Source of the DNA: Melitaea cinxia
Lineage: Eukaryota; Arthropoda; Insecta; Lepidoptera; Nymphalidae
Direction of reading: 5' to 3'
Length of the DNA: 64,000 nucleotides
Assembly (NCBI RefSeq): GCF_905220565.1
Contig: NC_059416.1
Span: 558,001 to 622,000, forward strand
Below, one piece after another: positions 1-10,224 of this stretch. Each line of letters starts with the position of its first letter. Positions within the stretch are counted from its first letter, which is position 1. Position numbers and translations under genes: made by a program. The notes below the pieces were generated by a model. That model did not search any database. It had not been told where the DNA came from and worked only from the letters and a program-made list of their open reading frames with translations.

Positions 1-29
1 TCCCTTGATTTCTCTGGGATTTTATCATC

Positions 30-200
30 AAATCCTGGTTTTCTTATCATGGTACCACACTTGAGATATATTCTTTCCAACAAAAAAAGAATTATCAAAA
101 CCGGTTCATAAACGACGAAGTTATCCCTGAATATACAGAAATATATATACGGTGGAATTGAGTGACCTCCTCTTTTTTGTAGTCGGCTAAAAATCGTCAA
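30..200 (-). repeat. Dispersed repeat family I, minus orientation
   Basis: The stretch shares long identical runs with two other places here (6,795-6,950 minus and 15,748-15,910 plus): 'ccaacaaaaaaagaattat', 'aaacgacg.agttatccc' and a 'cctcctctttttt..agtcgg' end. On its own strand it starts at a 'cgacttcaaaaaaggagg' type motif. It is a known kind of lepidopteran interspersed sequence; its class (LINE 3' end or DNA element) cannot be settled here. Nothing else is visible up to 577. Confidence 0.6.
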
Positions 201-577
201 ATCTTAAATGAGTATAATATACATATATTGAAATACTATATTAAACTGGCTGATCAAAAGGACGTTGCTTCCTTTATCAATTGCCAGAAACACAACTACG
301 CTTTCCATAACTTTCTCTAAATTTTGTTGTTTTCCGTTTGTTATTTTGTGACTTTCCCGATTATATGTAATGTCAATATCTATAGTATAATGACAATGTA
401 TAAAATATTATTATAACATACTCATTTCATATTCAAATTTTATATAGAGTCGTTTTTGATCAGACTGTTTATCGTTCATATGCGGTAATTTCTTATTACT
501 GTATCGATTTTCTTCTTTTTCTCGATTTTTGATCTTCATTTTCTGGCATGACTTATATATATACTTCATAAGTTATA

Positions 578-900
578 TATACGTACATGTATACAAATAA
601 ATAAAATTGGAGTGTCTGTTTGTACCTAACATTAAAATAACCACTTTTTACTAAATTCATATGGATGTGTACATGGTACATATACCAAAATAACGTTGTT
701 TTTACAATTTTTGTCTGTCTATCTGTCTGTTTGTTCCGTCTATTCTTCGAAATGACTGGACCAATTTTATCGGGACTTTCACTAGCAGATAGCTGATAAA
801 ATGAGGAATAACATAAGCTACTTTTAATAATCTGCGAACTGAACAATAACTTTTTTGTTAAATTCCACGCATACGAAGTCGCAAACACAGTCAGTTCATA
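578..900 (+). repeat. Dispersed repeat family H4 (Helitron- or LINE-tail-like)
   Basis: It starts near 'aattggagtgtctgttt' and ends 'ttaaattccacgcatacgaa' then 'gtcgcaaacaca'. The same order of blocks recurs at 23,440-23,705, and the reverse complement of the end recurs at 20,461-20,758. A minus-strand open frame of 121 codons across it matches no family and runs through repeat sequence, so it is not annotated as a gene. Confidence 0.6.
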
Positions 901-1654
901 TATATAACTATAAATCAAAATGTAAGGTAAAATAATGAAGATATTAGAAAATATAAATATGAAAATTCCACATTTTTATTTTTTGTTTTAGATTTTATTT
1001 GCTTTTGAAGTTGTACATATTTGTTTCAAAAATTGACTTTTTCCAGTTTGAGCGCGTCTAGAATCAATAGTTTCAACTCATAGCTCCGAGACAAATTGGT
1101 ACATTTTTATTTCGTGAAATGAAAGATTTCCCAGGAGTGTCACAAAAATCTGTCTTTCCTTTGCCAGCATCTGCGGCAAAATCACAAACACGGCAGATTA
1201 TAGCAAATACCGCTTTGTAAGAAACAAATATATGTTATTATCGTCAATTTAAATAAATAGGCTTTAGTTTATTTTGTGTTGCATACATATGTAGGTATAT
1301 TACGTATGAAAGAAACGAAGAGATGTCGTGATCTGTTGCCAACTGTACAGTAACACACATTAAATATCACCCCACTGGGCCGTCGCCCAAGAATCTGCTT
1401 CGCCTGCCTCTTTCCTTGTGTAGAAAAAAGTACTGGAACTTAATCAATTGAAAGTATTTGTATTTAAATTTCGTTCAATAACTTCAATTTTCCTCCCGAT
1501 GCTACGAAAATTAAAAATAATCAATAAACACTAAAATAATTTTAATAACAGTATATATGATAAAAAAATAACATAACATATAATAGAAAAAGTATTGTGT
1601 TTATGAGGGTATTTGTGTACGTGTATATGTGTGTATTTGTGTAGGTGTATTTGT
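901..1654. other. AT-rich stretch without recognised features
   Basis: No exon, RNA gene or repeat copy is recognised. The right end (about 1,600-1,670) is a degenerate GT/TA-rich simple sequence into which the neighbouring retrotransposon appears to have inserted. Confidence 0.5.
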
Positions 1655-1670
1655 ATGTATATGTGTATGT

Positions 1671-1672
1671 AT

Positions 1673-1702
<30 letters not shown>
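1671..1702 (-). repeat. (TTTA)n microsatellite tail of the retrotransposon
   Basis: About eight TTTA units sit exactly where the minus-strand element ends, so on the element's strand the tail is a run of AAAT units. A 3' microsatellite instead of plain poly(A) is typical of several non-LTR clades including CR1. Confidence 0.8.
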
Positions 1703-1704
<2 letters not shown>

Positions 1705-1883
1705 TATTCGGAAAACCAACAGCACAAATAACAATACATAGCAAATTGAACTAAACAACATTTGGCTAATGAAAGGTCTTCACGTATAAGAACTAGTACA
1801 TAAATAAACATATCATGCGGACAGAGTAGTTGCACGTCAAGATATTATTACATAACCTTTTTTAAACATTCCATATACATATA

Positions 1884-4808
1884 TCAACTAAACAATGCAA
1901 AGAAATTCTGGTTCAATAATCGCCTCGCCACCACCACACCCGAACTGAATACATCAAAATCGCTCTGTCTACACAGATTATTTAAGCCTTTACTCGCGCG
2001 CCACAGGAAAGCATTTTGACAGTAATTTGTGGATACTAGAGGTAGTTGAATAGGTGTATAATGCCGTACTGATTTCAATGGTACAATGAAATTAATTTTA
2101 GAAAGTAGTTCCGGAGAGTTAATTTTATTAGTAATAAGTTTTATTAAAAAAATAATGTCAGCAATTTCACGACGTTTGTATAAAGGAAGCAAGTGGAATC
2201 GTGCACATTGATTAAGGTAAATAGTAGAGGAGTACGGTAGCTTTAGACGATAACACAAAAACTTAACAAATTTCATTTGTAGTTGCTCGATTCTATTTAT
2301 GTACTTTTTATAGCGGGGATTCCAGATCTCTGATCCATATTCTAAGATACTCCTAACAAACGTGCAGTACAAAATCTTAATAGTTTTAATGTCCTTAAAG
2401 TTTTCTGAAGTTCGCATGATGAATCCCAGTGCTTTCGAGGCTTTCTTAATAATTTCATCAATATGCTCATCGAAGAGAAGCTTCGAATCGTGAATCACCC
2501 CAAGATCCCGCACTTTCGTAAGTCTCTGTAAATTCTGACCCTTTAGTCGATATTCTGATGGAATGTGGGCTGACTGACGACAGAATGACAAATGTGAACA
2601 CTTAGATGGATTAAGGTCCAATTTATTTAATTCGCAATAATTGCTCAGACGTAATAAATCCGACTGAAGGTCAACCACGTCGGATCTGGTTGCGATTGTC
2701 TTGTAAATCTTCATGTCGTCAGCAAAACATAGCAATTTAGAGTGTCGGAAGCATGATCCAATATCATTTACAAAGATCAGAAACAGCAGTGGACCTAAGA
2801 GGGAACCCTGGGGCACACCACTAGGAACAACAACCCAACTAGATATGTAGTTGTTGATAACTACAGCCTGGGATCTGTTAGAAATATAGGACTCAAACCA
2901 CCTAAGTAAGTCACCACAAATTCCAATATTTTCGAGCTTACGGATGAGGGTAGGATGATGTATTCTATCAAAACATTTGCTGTAATCCGTATAAATAACA
3001 TCCACTTGCCCTCCCCTCACCATACCACTAATTATAAATTCGTTTAACAAGATAAGGTTAGATACAGTTGACCGTTCTTTCAGAAAACCATGTTGGGAAT
3101 CGGAAAAAGAGTTTTTAAGTGAAGAATATAATTGTTTATATACTATTTTTTCGAATACTTTAGCTACAACGCATAATTTTGAGACTGGTCTATAATTTGA
3201 AACATCGGATTTTGATCCTTTTTTGTGTATTGGTGTTATAAAAGCTGACTTCCATATGGATGGAATATTATTTTCTGACATAGATTTTACGAATAATAAA
3301 TGAATAGGCTTAGAGATAGATCCGGCGCATTTAACAAAGAAAATAGGAGGCAAATAGTCGGGACCAGCTGACTTATTAATGTCCAATGATAAAAGAAGCT
3401 TAGAAACTTCATTTATGTTAATATAAACACTTGAAACGTTAGTTAATGCCGGGATATTACTGTCTAGGGCTTGATTTGTATATCCCGATGAGGAAGAAGG
3501 TTGAATAAAAGTTGAATAAAAAAACTCTGAAAAAAGATTAGCAATAGAAGTCCCATCTGTTGCAACCATGCTGCCGTATTTCATGGTATTCGGCATGTTA
3601 TGTGATTTATATCGTGATTTTACAAACGTCCAAAAATATTTAGGGTTGTCTTTAATTGATTTTTCAACACATGATATATAGTTAAGATAACACTCGGATT
3701 CAAGGCGATTAACTCTTTTTTTGAGTAGCTTATAAGTGAGAAAGTCCGAAAGGTTACCATAGTTTTTAAACTTTTTATAATATTTATACTTTTCTTTTAT
3801 ACATTTTTTTAAGGACGGTGAATACCAAACAGGATATTTATTTTCTCGACAAGTTTTAGAGGGTATATATAAATCTATTATTTCATTTATGAGTGAGTAA
3901 AAAATATCGACAGCAGATTCAATATCTCTGTTTAAAAATTCTTCATGCCAATTAATAGTATCTATTTGACGGTTTATTAATTCGTAATTCCCCTTGTAAA
4001 AAATACGTTTTAACCTTGATTCTGGCTTTAGGCATACATTAAGATGGGATTTTAAACTGATAATAAGGGCTTTGTGATGCGGATCGAGAGGAACCAATGG
4101 ATCAAAACATTCAGTAACATCAACGGTGGTATTAGATAATACTAGGTCTAAAATTTTACCGTGACTGTTCAACACACCATTAAACTGGCTTAAGTCAAAT
4201 GTACAAAGTTCATCAATTAATATATGTTCATCAGGGCTAGTCACATTGCTCGCCGTAAATGAACCGTCATTGCTATATACCCAAGTTATACCACTCAAAT
4301 TATAATCTCCGACGATCAAAAAAATGTCATTAGGTCGATTCAATATACATCTACCGAGCATACTTAAATGATTCTGTAGTTGATCTGAAAAAGACAACCC
4401 CATTTTCTGTTGACACAAATAAATAACGCATAAGTTTAGTTTTACAGACCTATTACTATTATTACATTTAATTGGTAAAGATAACCACATGTCTTCTGCG
4501 GTAGAATTAAATTGAAACTGCGAGGTAGAATGAAAATTCTTCTTTACGGCAATTAACACACCGCCACCGCGACTTTGTTTAGTGAAGTCGTAATTCCTAT
4601 CTCGCCGCCATACAATATATCTAGCATCAAACAATTCTGAGTCACACACACCATCCAATAACCATGTCTCCGTCAAAATGATTACGTCATATGAATTAAG
4701 GCATACATTTCTATAGAAAATTGAAGTCTTGGATCGCAGTCCCCTGACGTTCTGATAGTAAATGTTCACATTATATTTACTTACAAAATTTCTACTATAA
4801 GAATCCAT
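1884..4808 (-). CDS. Retrotransposon ORF2: endonuclease and reverse transcriptase
   Basis: A 974-residue polyprotein that nicks target DNA and copies the element's RNA at the nick. The N-terminal apurinic-type endonuclease shows QNVRG at residues 19-23, the catalytic Glu in LTETWL (Glu47), GDYNL near 165 and DPHHKAL near 245. The reverse transcriptase follows: NYRPVS, then HGFLKERST, YTDYSKCFD near 606, GVPQGS near 664 and the catalytic FADD near 695, then LNPSKC and DLGV. The thumb and C-terminal region continue to the stop; there is no RNase H. Length fits CR1-like ORF2 proteins (about 950-1,000 residues). The start at 4,808 lies just before the endonuclease domain and follows a 489-nt spacer after ORF1. 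All expected catalytic residues are present, so the protein may be functional. Confidence 0.93.
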   Translation of the reverse strand: MDSYSRNFVSKYNVNIYYQNVRGLRSKTSIFYRNVCLNSYDVIILTETWLLDGVCDSELFDARYIVWRRDRNYDFTKQSRGGGVLIAVKKNFHSTSQFQFNSTAEDMWLSLPIKCNNSNRSVKLNLCVIYLCQQKMGLSFSDQLQNHLSMLGRCILNRPNDIFLIVGDYNLSGITWVYSNDGSFTASNVTSPDEHILIDELCTFDLSQFNGVLNSHGKILDLVLSNTTVDVTECFDPLVPLDPHHKALIISLKSHLNVCLKPESRLKRIFYKGNYELINRQIDTINWHEEFLNRDIESAVDIFYSLINEIIDLYIPSKTCRENKYPVWYSPSLKKCIKEKYKYYKKFKNYGNLSDFLTYKLLKKRVNRLESECYLNYISCVEKSIKDNPKYFWTFVKSRYKSHNMPNTMKYGSMVATDGTSIANLFSEFFYSTFIQPSSSSGYTNQALDSNIPALTNVSSVYININEVSKLLLSLDINKSAGPDYLPPIFFVKCAGSISKPIHLLFVKSMSENNIPSIWKSAFITPIHKKGSKSDVSNYRPVSKLCVVAKVFEKIVYKQLYSSLKNSFSDSQHGFLKERSTVSNLILLNEFIISGMVRGGQVDVIYTDYSKCFDRIHHPTLIRKLENIGICGDLLRWFESYISNRSQAVVINNYISSWVVVPSGVPQGSLLGPLLFLIFVNDIGSCFRHSKLLCFADDMKIYKTIATRSDVVDLQSDLLRLSNYCELNKLDLNPSKCSHLSFCRQSAHIPSEYRLKGQNLQRLTKVRDLGVIHDSKLLFDEHIDEIIKKASKALGFIMRTSENFKDIKTIKILYCTFVRSILEYGSEIWNPRYKKYINRIEQLQMKFVKFLCYRLKLPYSSTIYLNQCARFHLLPLYKRREIADIIFLIKLITNKINSPELLSKINFIVPLKSVRHYTPIQLPLVSTNYCQNAFLWRASKGLNNLCRQSDFDVFSSGVVVARRLLNQNFFALFS

Positions 4809-5274
4809 TGCTAAGTTTCAAATTAATTTTTAAAATAACTACAAAGTAAAAATAATAATCAAAAGTATAAATCCAGAATAACATTAAGTTATAGCTATAA
4901 TTGATTAATAATACCGTCAAAACATTCAAAGGACTGCGAACGAGCGAAACACACGACAGGTTGTAAAAATAATAATGAGAACTAGTCGTACGGGTGCAAC
5001 AAGGAAAGAATAAGCTATTAGACAACGCGTACAATACAATCCCATGGAGGCAAAGCGAGAGCGATACAATTTTGTTATTTGCTGTGCGTAGTTGAATGGT
5101 ATCGCAAAGTAAACAATGGCAAAGCGATTCGGGTGGAAGTGGCAATCCAGACGTTACAAACATTTTATAAAACTTACTTAAATTAATAATTTCAAAACTA
5201 CGGACGAGTTTGAAAGCAAAAGTATTAAAGCCAATCATAATCAAAAAATTAAATCGCACCAACATTATAAGCAA
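4795..5274 (-). other. Open frame filling the ORF1-ORF2 spacer
   Basis: A 159-codon frame starts 23 nt after the ORF1 stop and ends 14 nt inside ORF2, so its stop overlaps the ORF2 start codon region. The product is rich in Ile, Leu, Phe, Tyr and Asn and has scattered Cys, with several hydrophobic runs. It matches no domain I recognise. An open frame this long in AT-rich DNA is somewhat unexpected, but the residue bias looks like antisense or non-coding DNA. It may instead reflect translation coupling sequence for ORF2. Confidence 0.25.
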
Positions 5275-5297
5275 TGAAGCGGGTAAAGTGTAACAGG

Positions 5298-6245
5298 CTA
5301 AACAAACTTGTTTAAATCACTCAACTTATTAACTATAAACACTCCAGAGTTATCATTTTTTCTTACATGAATTTTGCCGAATTTAACCCACACGTAAGCA
5401 TATTTCTTCTCTTTTGCAGTTTGTTTGACCTTATTTAACAATTGTTTGGACTCAGAATTCAAATGATCATTCACAAATACGCGTTGCTGTGATCCATGAA
5501 AACCCAAATCTTCAGCCTTCAACAGTTTATGATTGCGCGCTGCCGATATAAAATCCTCCTTGATGTATCGATTTAAAAAGCATATCACTATTGCCTTCTC
5601 CTTTGAGTTGTACGTAGGCACTCTTGAGATATAATTTATCTGAGTTTTTGGAAAGCTATATCCGATCTCCCTACAGATGGCTTCAGCAATTTGGAATAAA
5701 TTTTCATCTTTCCTTGATGGCACGCCCTTAATCTCCACATTATTCAGTCGTGATCTTTGCTCAGAATTTGACAGCTGAGAATTTAGATTGTTAATTTTAT
5801 CTTCAGCAGCAAACAATCTACCCTCCAAATCTACGACTTTCTTGTCTATATCAGCAGACTTCACTTTAAGGTCATCAATTAATCCAGCCGAAAAGTTGCA
5901 CGACTTTTTTAAATCGGCAATGTCTGCTTTCATGGATTTGATTTCTTCCACCAAGTTCGGAAGACAATCCAATTTGTCCTTGATTTCATGGAATTCCGCC
6001 ATCTGTAGCTTGATCTCCCGAATCTCATGCAAAATAGTGGCTGATGAAGCTGGTTCAATAGGACTAAGAGGAGCTGAACTAGCGGTTTTGCAGGACGGAC
6101 ATCTCCAAGCTGATCGGCGGTCCGTGCCCAATCTTCTCCAGCCAGCCTCAGTCAAGCCCGCACAACCGAAGTCCAACTGTTTCCCACACGCGGAGCATTG
6201 AACGCCGTCGGAGAATTGGTTGTTACAAATTGTACATCTGCCCAT
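5298..6245 (-). CDS. Retrotransposon ORF1: PHD-like finger, coiled coil, FP25K-like region
   Basis: A 315-residue RNA-binding or particle-forming protein. The N-terminal zinc finger has Cys4, Cys7, Cys17, Cys20, Cys28, Cys49 and Cys52 in PHD-like spacing, with the usual His position apparently Asp25. Residues about 70-165 are a coiled coil rich in Lys, Glu, Ile and Leu (EIKLQMAEF, VVDLEGRLFAAEDKI). From about 168 (RLNNVEIKGVP) to the end it resembles the domain shared by many insect LINE ORF1 proteins and the baculovirus FP25K family. I chose the ATG at 6,245 (MGRCTIC) because the finger starts there; an in-frame ATG nine codons upstream at 6,272 is possible. It pairs with ORF2 downstream, as usual for two-ORF LINEs. 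Confidence 0.87.
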   Translation of the reverse strand: MGRCTICNNQFSDGVQCSACGKQLDFGCAGLTEAGWRRLGTDRRSAWRCPSCKTASSAPLSPIEPASSATILHEIREIKLQMAEFHEIKDKLDCLPNLVEEIKSMKADIADLKKSCNFSAGLIDDLKVKSADIDKKVVDLEGRLFAAEDKINNLNSQLSNSEQRSRLNNVEIKGVPSRKDENLFQIAEAICREIGYSFPKTQINYISRVPTYNSKEKAIVICFLNRYIKEDFISAARNHKLLKAEDLGFHGSQQRVFVNDHLNSESKQLLNKVKQTAKEKKYAYVWVKFGKIHVRKNDNSGVFIVNKLSDLNKFV

Positions 6246-6344
6246 AGTGAACTGTGCAAATATTAATATCACTGGTTGAGGTGAGAAAAAGGTTTGCGAT
6301 CCCTGAGATTCTCAGAAAACGACGTACGTGTTGGTCAGCTGTCC

Positions 6345-6350
6345 GAATGA
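6345..6350 (-). promoter_or_regulatory. Initiator-like start of the retrotransposon
   Basis: On the minus strand the element begins with TCATTC, an exact match to the arthropod initiator TCAKTY, 100 nt before the ORF1 ATG at 6,245. At about +28 to +32 the sequence CGTCG fits four of five positions of the downstream promoter element RGWYV. Jockey-like elements use such internal promoters. Inference from motif only. Confidence 0.45.
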
Positions 6351-6469
6351 GACTTTATATATATGTATATGGGTATGTATGAATATATATACAATATATA
6401 CTTATGTTTATGACCGATAGCACTTATTTTGCGCCCCTATTCCCAATAACAATCAATTCTAGTCCTCTG

Positions 6470-6616
6470 CCCAAAGGTTGCCTGGAAGAAATCGCTGCTT
6501 TAGCGATAAGGCCGCCTGTTGCAACTAATGCAAATTTATTATTTTTTTAACCTCATTAAGCTTATGTTACTTTTGTGTTGGTGTGCAAAAAGTGTGAATA
6601 AATAAATAAATAAAAA
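6470..6616 (+). mobile_element. Non-LTR retrotransposon 3' end fragment, family N
   Basis: It reads 'cctggaagaaatcgctgctt', 'agcgataaggccgcc', a T-rich stretch and a (AAAT)n tail, a block order repeated at 18,945, 24,325, 27,035 (minus) and 28,985 (minus). This is the pattern of 5'-truncated LINE copies sharing a 3' UTR. It sits just beyond the 5' end of the CR1-like element. Confidence 0.7.
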
Positions 6617-6690
6617 TGTAGCTACTACTCGTAGCAGTAGTTCTACGATATCCGTAGCACGTAGCAGCTACGTAGTCCGTAGTATCAAAT
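6617..6690. repeat. CTACG/CGTAG pentamer cluster 1
   Basis: Short stretch packed with CGTAG and CTACG on both strands, so it is nearly self-complementary. Similar clusters lie at 11,050, 26,007 and 46,660. Copies share little beyond the pentamer and a few flanking bases. Confidence 0.6.
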
Positions 6691-6794
6691 ATAACCTCAT
6701 GATAAGTATTAATTGAGTACCTTAAAGTTTTTATAATTTGATGGCCGTAGTACTATTATAAAAATAACGTAAGTGTTCGAAGTCTTAGAGACAT

Positions 6795-6950
6795 TACTTC
6801 TGGATCATGTCTCCAAAAGTTTCCAACAAAAAAAGAATTATCAAAATCGGTTCATAAACGACGGAGTTATCCCCGAACATACATAAATATATACGGTAGG
6901 ATTGAGTAACCTCCTCCTTTTTTTTGAAGTCGGTTAAAAATGAAATTCGT
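6795..6950 (-). repeat. Dispersed repeat family I, minus orientation
   Basis: Close match to 30-200: 'ccaacaaaaaaagaattat', 'aaacgacggagttatcccc', then 'cctcctccttttttttgaag' and 'tcggtt'. An AT-rich minus frame of 94 codons overlapping it is not a gene. Confidence 0.65.
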
Positions 6951-7547
6951 ACATTATCAACTATTTTACCATCCCAAATAAAATATGGCACTCTTAGATA
7001 TTTTATAAAAAAAATATGAAAAAAAAAACTAAATAAAAAGCCCGAACAAAACCGGTTCATCCTTAATATTACGCTCACGTAAGCTCTCTTTATGTCACTA
7101 AAAGCCTTTATTCAACATAAAAACCGAGTGAGAAAGAGATAGAAAATGTAATAACAAGGAAAGTAGTATGTATATATTTTACTCAAAGTTGAAAATGGAC
7201 TGAACCGTCCCAGGATCCTTACCCAACTATAAAAAATAGTTATTATTATATTCGATTTTTCAAGCTACATAAATGACAAAAAATTATTAATATATTCAAA
7301 AATACAGATTTTAAAAATTGTAAAGAAGCAAAAAGATAAATTTAAGAATACCAATAACTTCGCTGTTTTGTTTTTAATAAGTATTTAAATATAAAACCAT
7401 GAATAACTCTAATAATAACTGCGATACCTCATTTCACATCATAAGAGATTAATGCAATATTTATCCTTTACTACTTTTCAATTGAATTCTATTAATCTTG
7501 TGAAACTCAATAAAAAGAGTAAGTCACAAAAACTTTTCGTATACACA
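6951..7547. other. AT-rich stretch without recognised features
   Basis: No exon, RNA gene or repeat copy is recognised in this stretch. Confidence 0.5.
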
Positions 7548-7770
7548 CACTTCAGCCTATTGCAGTCCACTGCTGGACATAGTCCTCCAAAAGTTCGCGC
7601 CAGTAATGGCGTGCACTCATGTGTGTTGCCCATAGTCACCACGCTGGGCAGGCGGGTTGGTGACCGCAGGGCTGGCTTTGTCGCACCAAAGACACTGCTG
7701 CCCGTCTTCAGCCTGTGTATTTCAAAGCCAGCAGTTGGATGGTTACCCTACCATCGATCGGCTTTATAAC
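7548..7770 (-). mobile_element. SINE family E, minus orientation, 5'-truncated
   Basis: On the minus strand it reads 'gccgatcgatggtagggtaa', a central 'aaagccagccctgcggtcac', 'cagcgtggtgactatgggca' and the end 'cagcagtggactgcaatagg'. Other copies are at 11,871 (minus, longest), 19,236, 22,057, 38,118 and 51,488. This is a widespread lepidopteran SINE. A 105-codon plus-strand frame here is an artefact of the repeat. Confidence 0.8.
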
Positions 7771-9030
7771 TTGCTTAAAAATACTTACTGTTTTAAAGTT
7801 GAATAAAAGTAATTCTCAAACAATAGATATGATATATAATTAATTTACATATGACCTACGACCCGTCTCGCCGCTTTGACTTATTTCTGATATTAGGATT
7901 CCGCACGCATCTCAACTATCCAGCCTTGTGTTTGCTTAATTTGAATAATATATTAAAATACCGCAAGTTCATAACAAGGAAGTGAGACACATTAATATAT
8001 AAATTCTTTCATTATCGTCTCATTCGTATTGCGATGGGTATTCACGTCAGTTGAGGAATTCACTGAAGATTGTAATTGATTTTATAATATATGAATGAAA
8101 ATGCTTTGAATATTATACGGAACACAATAATATCCATTCATTAACATTTTATTAATTTTTTTATTAATTATATCATAAAAATATCTATACTTATACTATA
8201 AACCTGAAAAGCGTATTTGTTTAAACGCGCTAATATCAGTATCTACTGGTTGAATTTTTTTTTTGTGTTATATGACTCATTTTCCGAGAAAGCCTATAGG
8301 CTATTATATATATGGGACAAGGCTATTTGATAGATAAAAGGAATAATAAATAAAATGAAAATTAAATTGAAAAAAAAAGCCTTATACTTTCCAGCACTTG
8401 TACTATCTTTCAAATCATAAAACCGTGCGAATATGTAAGTCTAATCGCGTTCATAATAATTCTTATACCTAAGCGAAATTAAATTTAAGCCCTAACAAAA
8501 ATGAAGTTAAAACTTCAAGACTCGTATATCGTGTAAGTTGCCCGAAAGTATACTAATTGAAAATATTTTTGTGTTTAGTATAAAAAGTTCTGTTTTTTTA
8601 TTCGAATCTTATAATTGACGAAAATGATAATGAAAATGTAGTGGTTCTATCATACGGTGTATCTGATTAAAAACTAGCGCATCAAAGTGCTTTGTAGTTG
8701 ACAGAAAGTCGAATGAACAAAACAAAAAAAAAATCACTTCAATTTAAAAATTTAAAAATCACTTATATATTTCTAATAAAAGTTATACTACTGCAAAGTA
8801 AATATAAACTACAATAGGCGGTGTCATCACTACATAGCGATCTCTGAGATAACCGCAGAGAAAGAAATTGATAAAAATAAAAATCGGTAACTTATAAAAT
8901 GGAATAGTATGAAGTACATACAGAAGATGTTTAATAATATTTACACATACATAGATATGGTTACATAGTTGTATGAGTTACTTATTTTATTGTATTAAAG
9001 ATTTTTTCTACGTTTTAAGAGTGTGTACGT
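7771..9030. other. AT-rich stretch without recognised features
   Basis: No exon, RNA gene or repeat copy recognised. Confidence 0.5.
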
Positions 9031-9155
9031 TTTAGCCTAAAATATCCCACGACTGGGCATAGGCCTCTTCCCCATGTAGGAGAAGGATCAGAGCTTAATC
9101 CACCACGCTGCTCCAATGCAGGTTAACGAATATTTTACCTACTATGAGTAACGAC
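9031..9155 (-). mobile_element. SINE family C/D, 3' part, minus orientation
   Basis: Shares 'gggcataggcctcttcccc', 'atgtaggagaaggatcagag' and 'ccaccacgctgctccaatg' with the full-length copy at 12,661-13,006. Only the 3' part remains. Confidence 0.75.
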
Positions 9156-9843
9156 TAGGTAGCCTACATAATAATACATTTCTCATACTAATTTTATTTT
9201 ATTTTTAAAACGTTATTAGAAAAAGTATTTTTATCGAAATTATTAGATTTTTCCTTTTAGACTTATAATTTTCTAAATTTCCTTAGGAAATTTTCTTTAT
9301 AGATACTTAAAGAGTAGTTGTTTTATATTGCCTTGCACACGACTTTTGTGACTTTAGAAGTGTAATTATTTTTTTAACAATACTTTTTGTTTTGCATTGT
9401 TTATAGAAGTGTTATTTTTTCTTATTTTTTTGGGATTGAATTTACATATTTTTAGTATAACTATTATTACCAAATTACTATTACTAAAGTATCAAAATCA
9501 GATTTTATTTATTCAAATTCAACGTAACTTGGACAATATTCGTTCAAAGTTGGTAGTAATTGCTTAATAGAGTTTATTTCTGCCACAACACGCGTATATT
9601 CTCTGTCAAATGCAAGATATAATAGTAAATTACTTAATGCATCGACCTATAAAAGATTTAACACACTCACACACGCACCAGGCCACGCCTCCCCGTCGGT
9701 GACCCCTTTGTTCTTACGCCAACATGCGCAAAACGGTCGACCGACGCCTGTGTGTGCGTTAAGGGGGAATGAAATATACAGCCAATTTTTCTTACTTACT
9801 CTTTTATTTATCGGAATCATTTTGTATTGGCGATCGAATGGTT
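9156..9843. other. AT-rich stretch with a CA-rich patch
   Basis: Mostly featureless. At 9,660-9,760 a patch with 'cacacactcacacacgcacc' and 'cgccaacatgcgcaaaacgg' is more GC-rich than its surroundings and looks like repeat sequence related to 9,844-10,224. Confidence 0.4.
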
Positions 9844-10224
9844 TTAAAAGGGGTCCTTTTTATCTTCTGAAAAATCACCTTTTTCATTATGTGAGATAAG
9901 TAATAGATAGAAGTACCAGGAGTCCATAAATGCCCGAGAGATTTTGCATCTAGAATATTTCTCGTACAAAGCGATATCGACAATTACAATAATTATAGAC
10001 ACAAATTGACGGGAACCAACTTTTCCTTCCCCATTACAGATTGACAATAGCTCCTCCATTTCCCTTTGCACCCACTTAAATGAGCGAGTGTGAGTGAGGG
10101 GTGTAAGTACGCGTGCGCCTGTGTGAGTGCGCCCCGCACTGCATGCCATAAATAGGGATGCGTAAGGGAAACAGCAGCATTGGCCTACCGCCACTCGCGA
10201 CGGAAGGTCGTTCCGCATCCACAA
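9844..10224 (-). other. Repeat-derived open frame, 126 codons
   Basis: The frame begins MWMRNDLPSRVAVGQCC, then FPYASLFMACSAGRTHTGA and SFKWVQREMEELLSICN, before a hydrophobic AT-rich tail. The first 75 residues are more GC-rich and less biased than random AT-rich frames. No start context, splice signals or known domain support a host gene. Most likely it is an ancient or mobile-element-derived segment that happens to be open. Confidence 0.3.

Larger units (their letters stand above)
1673..6362 (-). mobile_element. Apparently full-length CR1/jockey-group non-LTR retrotransposon
   Basis: Minus-strand order: 5' UTR of about 100 nt, ORF1 (PHD-like finger plus coiled coil), a 489-nt spacer, ORF2 (apurinic endonuclease plus reverse transcriptase), a 180-nt 3' UTR, then a tail that reads (TTTA)n on the plus strand. 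Both ORFs are free of stops and frameshifts. The flanks carry an 18-bp match with one mismatch (1,655-1,672 and 6,363-6,380) that could be the target-site duplication, though it is low-complexity TA/TG sequence. There is no RNase H domain, as usual for CR1-like elements. The intact frames suggest a recent insertion. Exact clade (CR1, Kiri, Daphne, jockey) needs a reverse-transcriptase tree. Confidence 0.88.

Noticed and set aside
5788..6201. 137-codon plus-strand frame opposite retrotransposon ORF1
   Set aside because: It is the antisense shadow of the well-supported ORF1.
7452..7769. 105-codon plus-strand frame as a gene
   Set aside because: Most of it is the antisense strand of a SINE family E copy.
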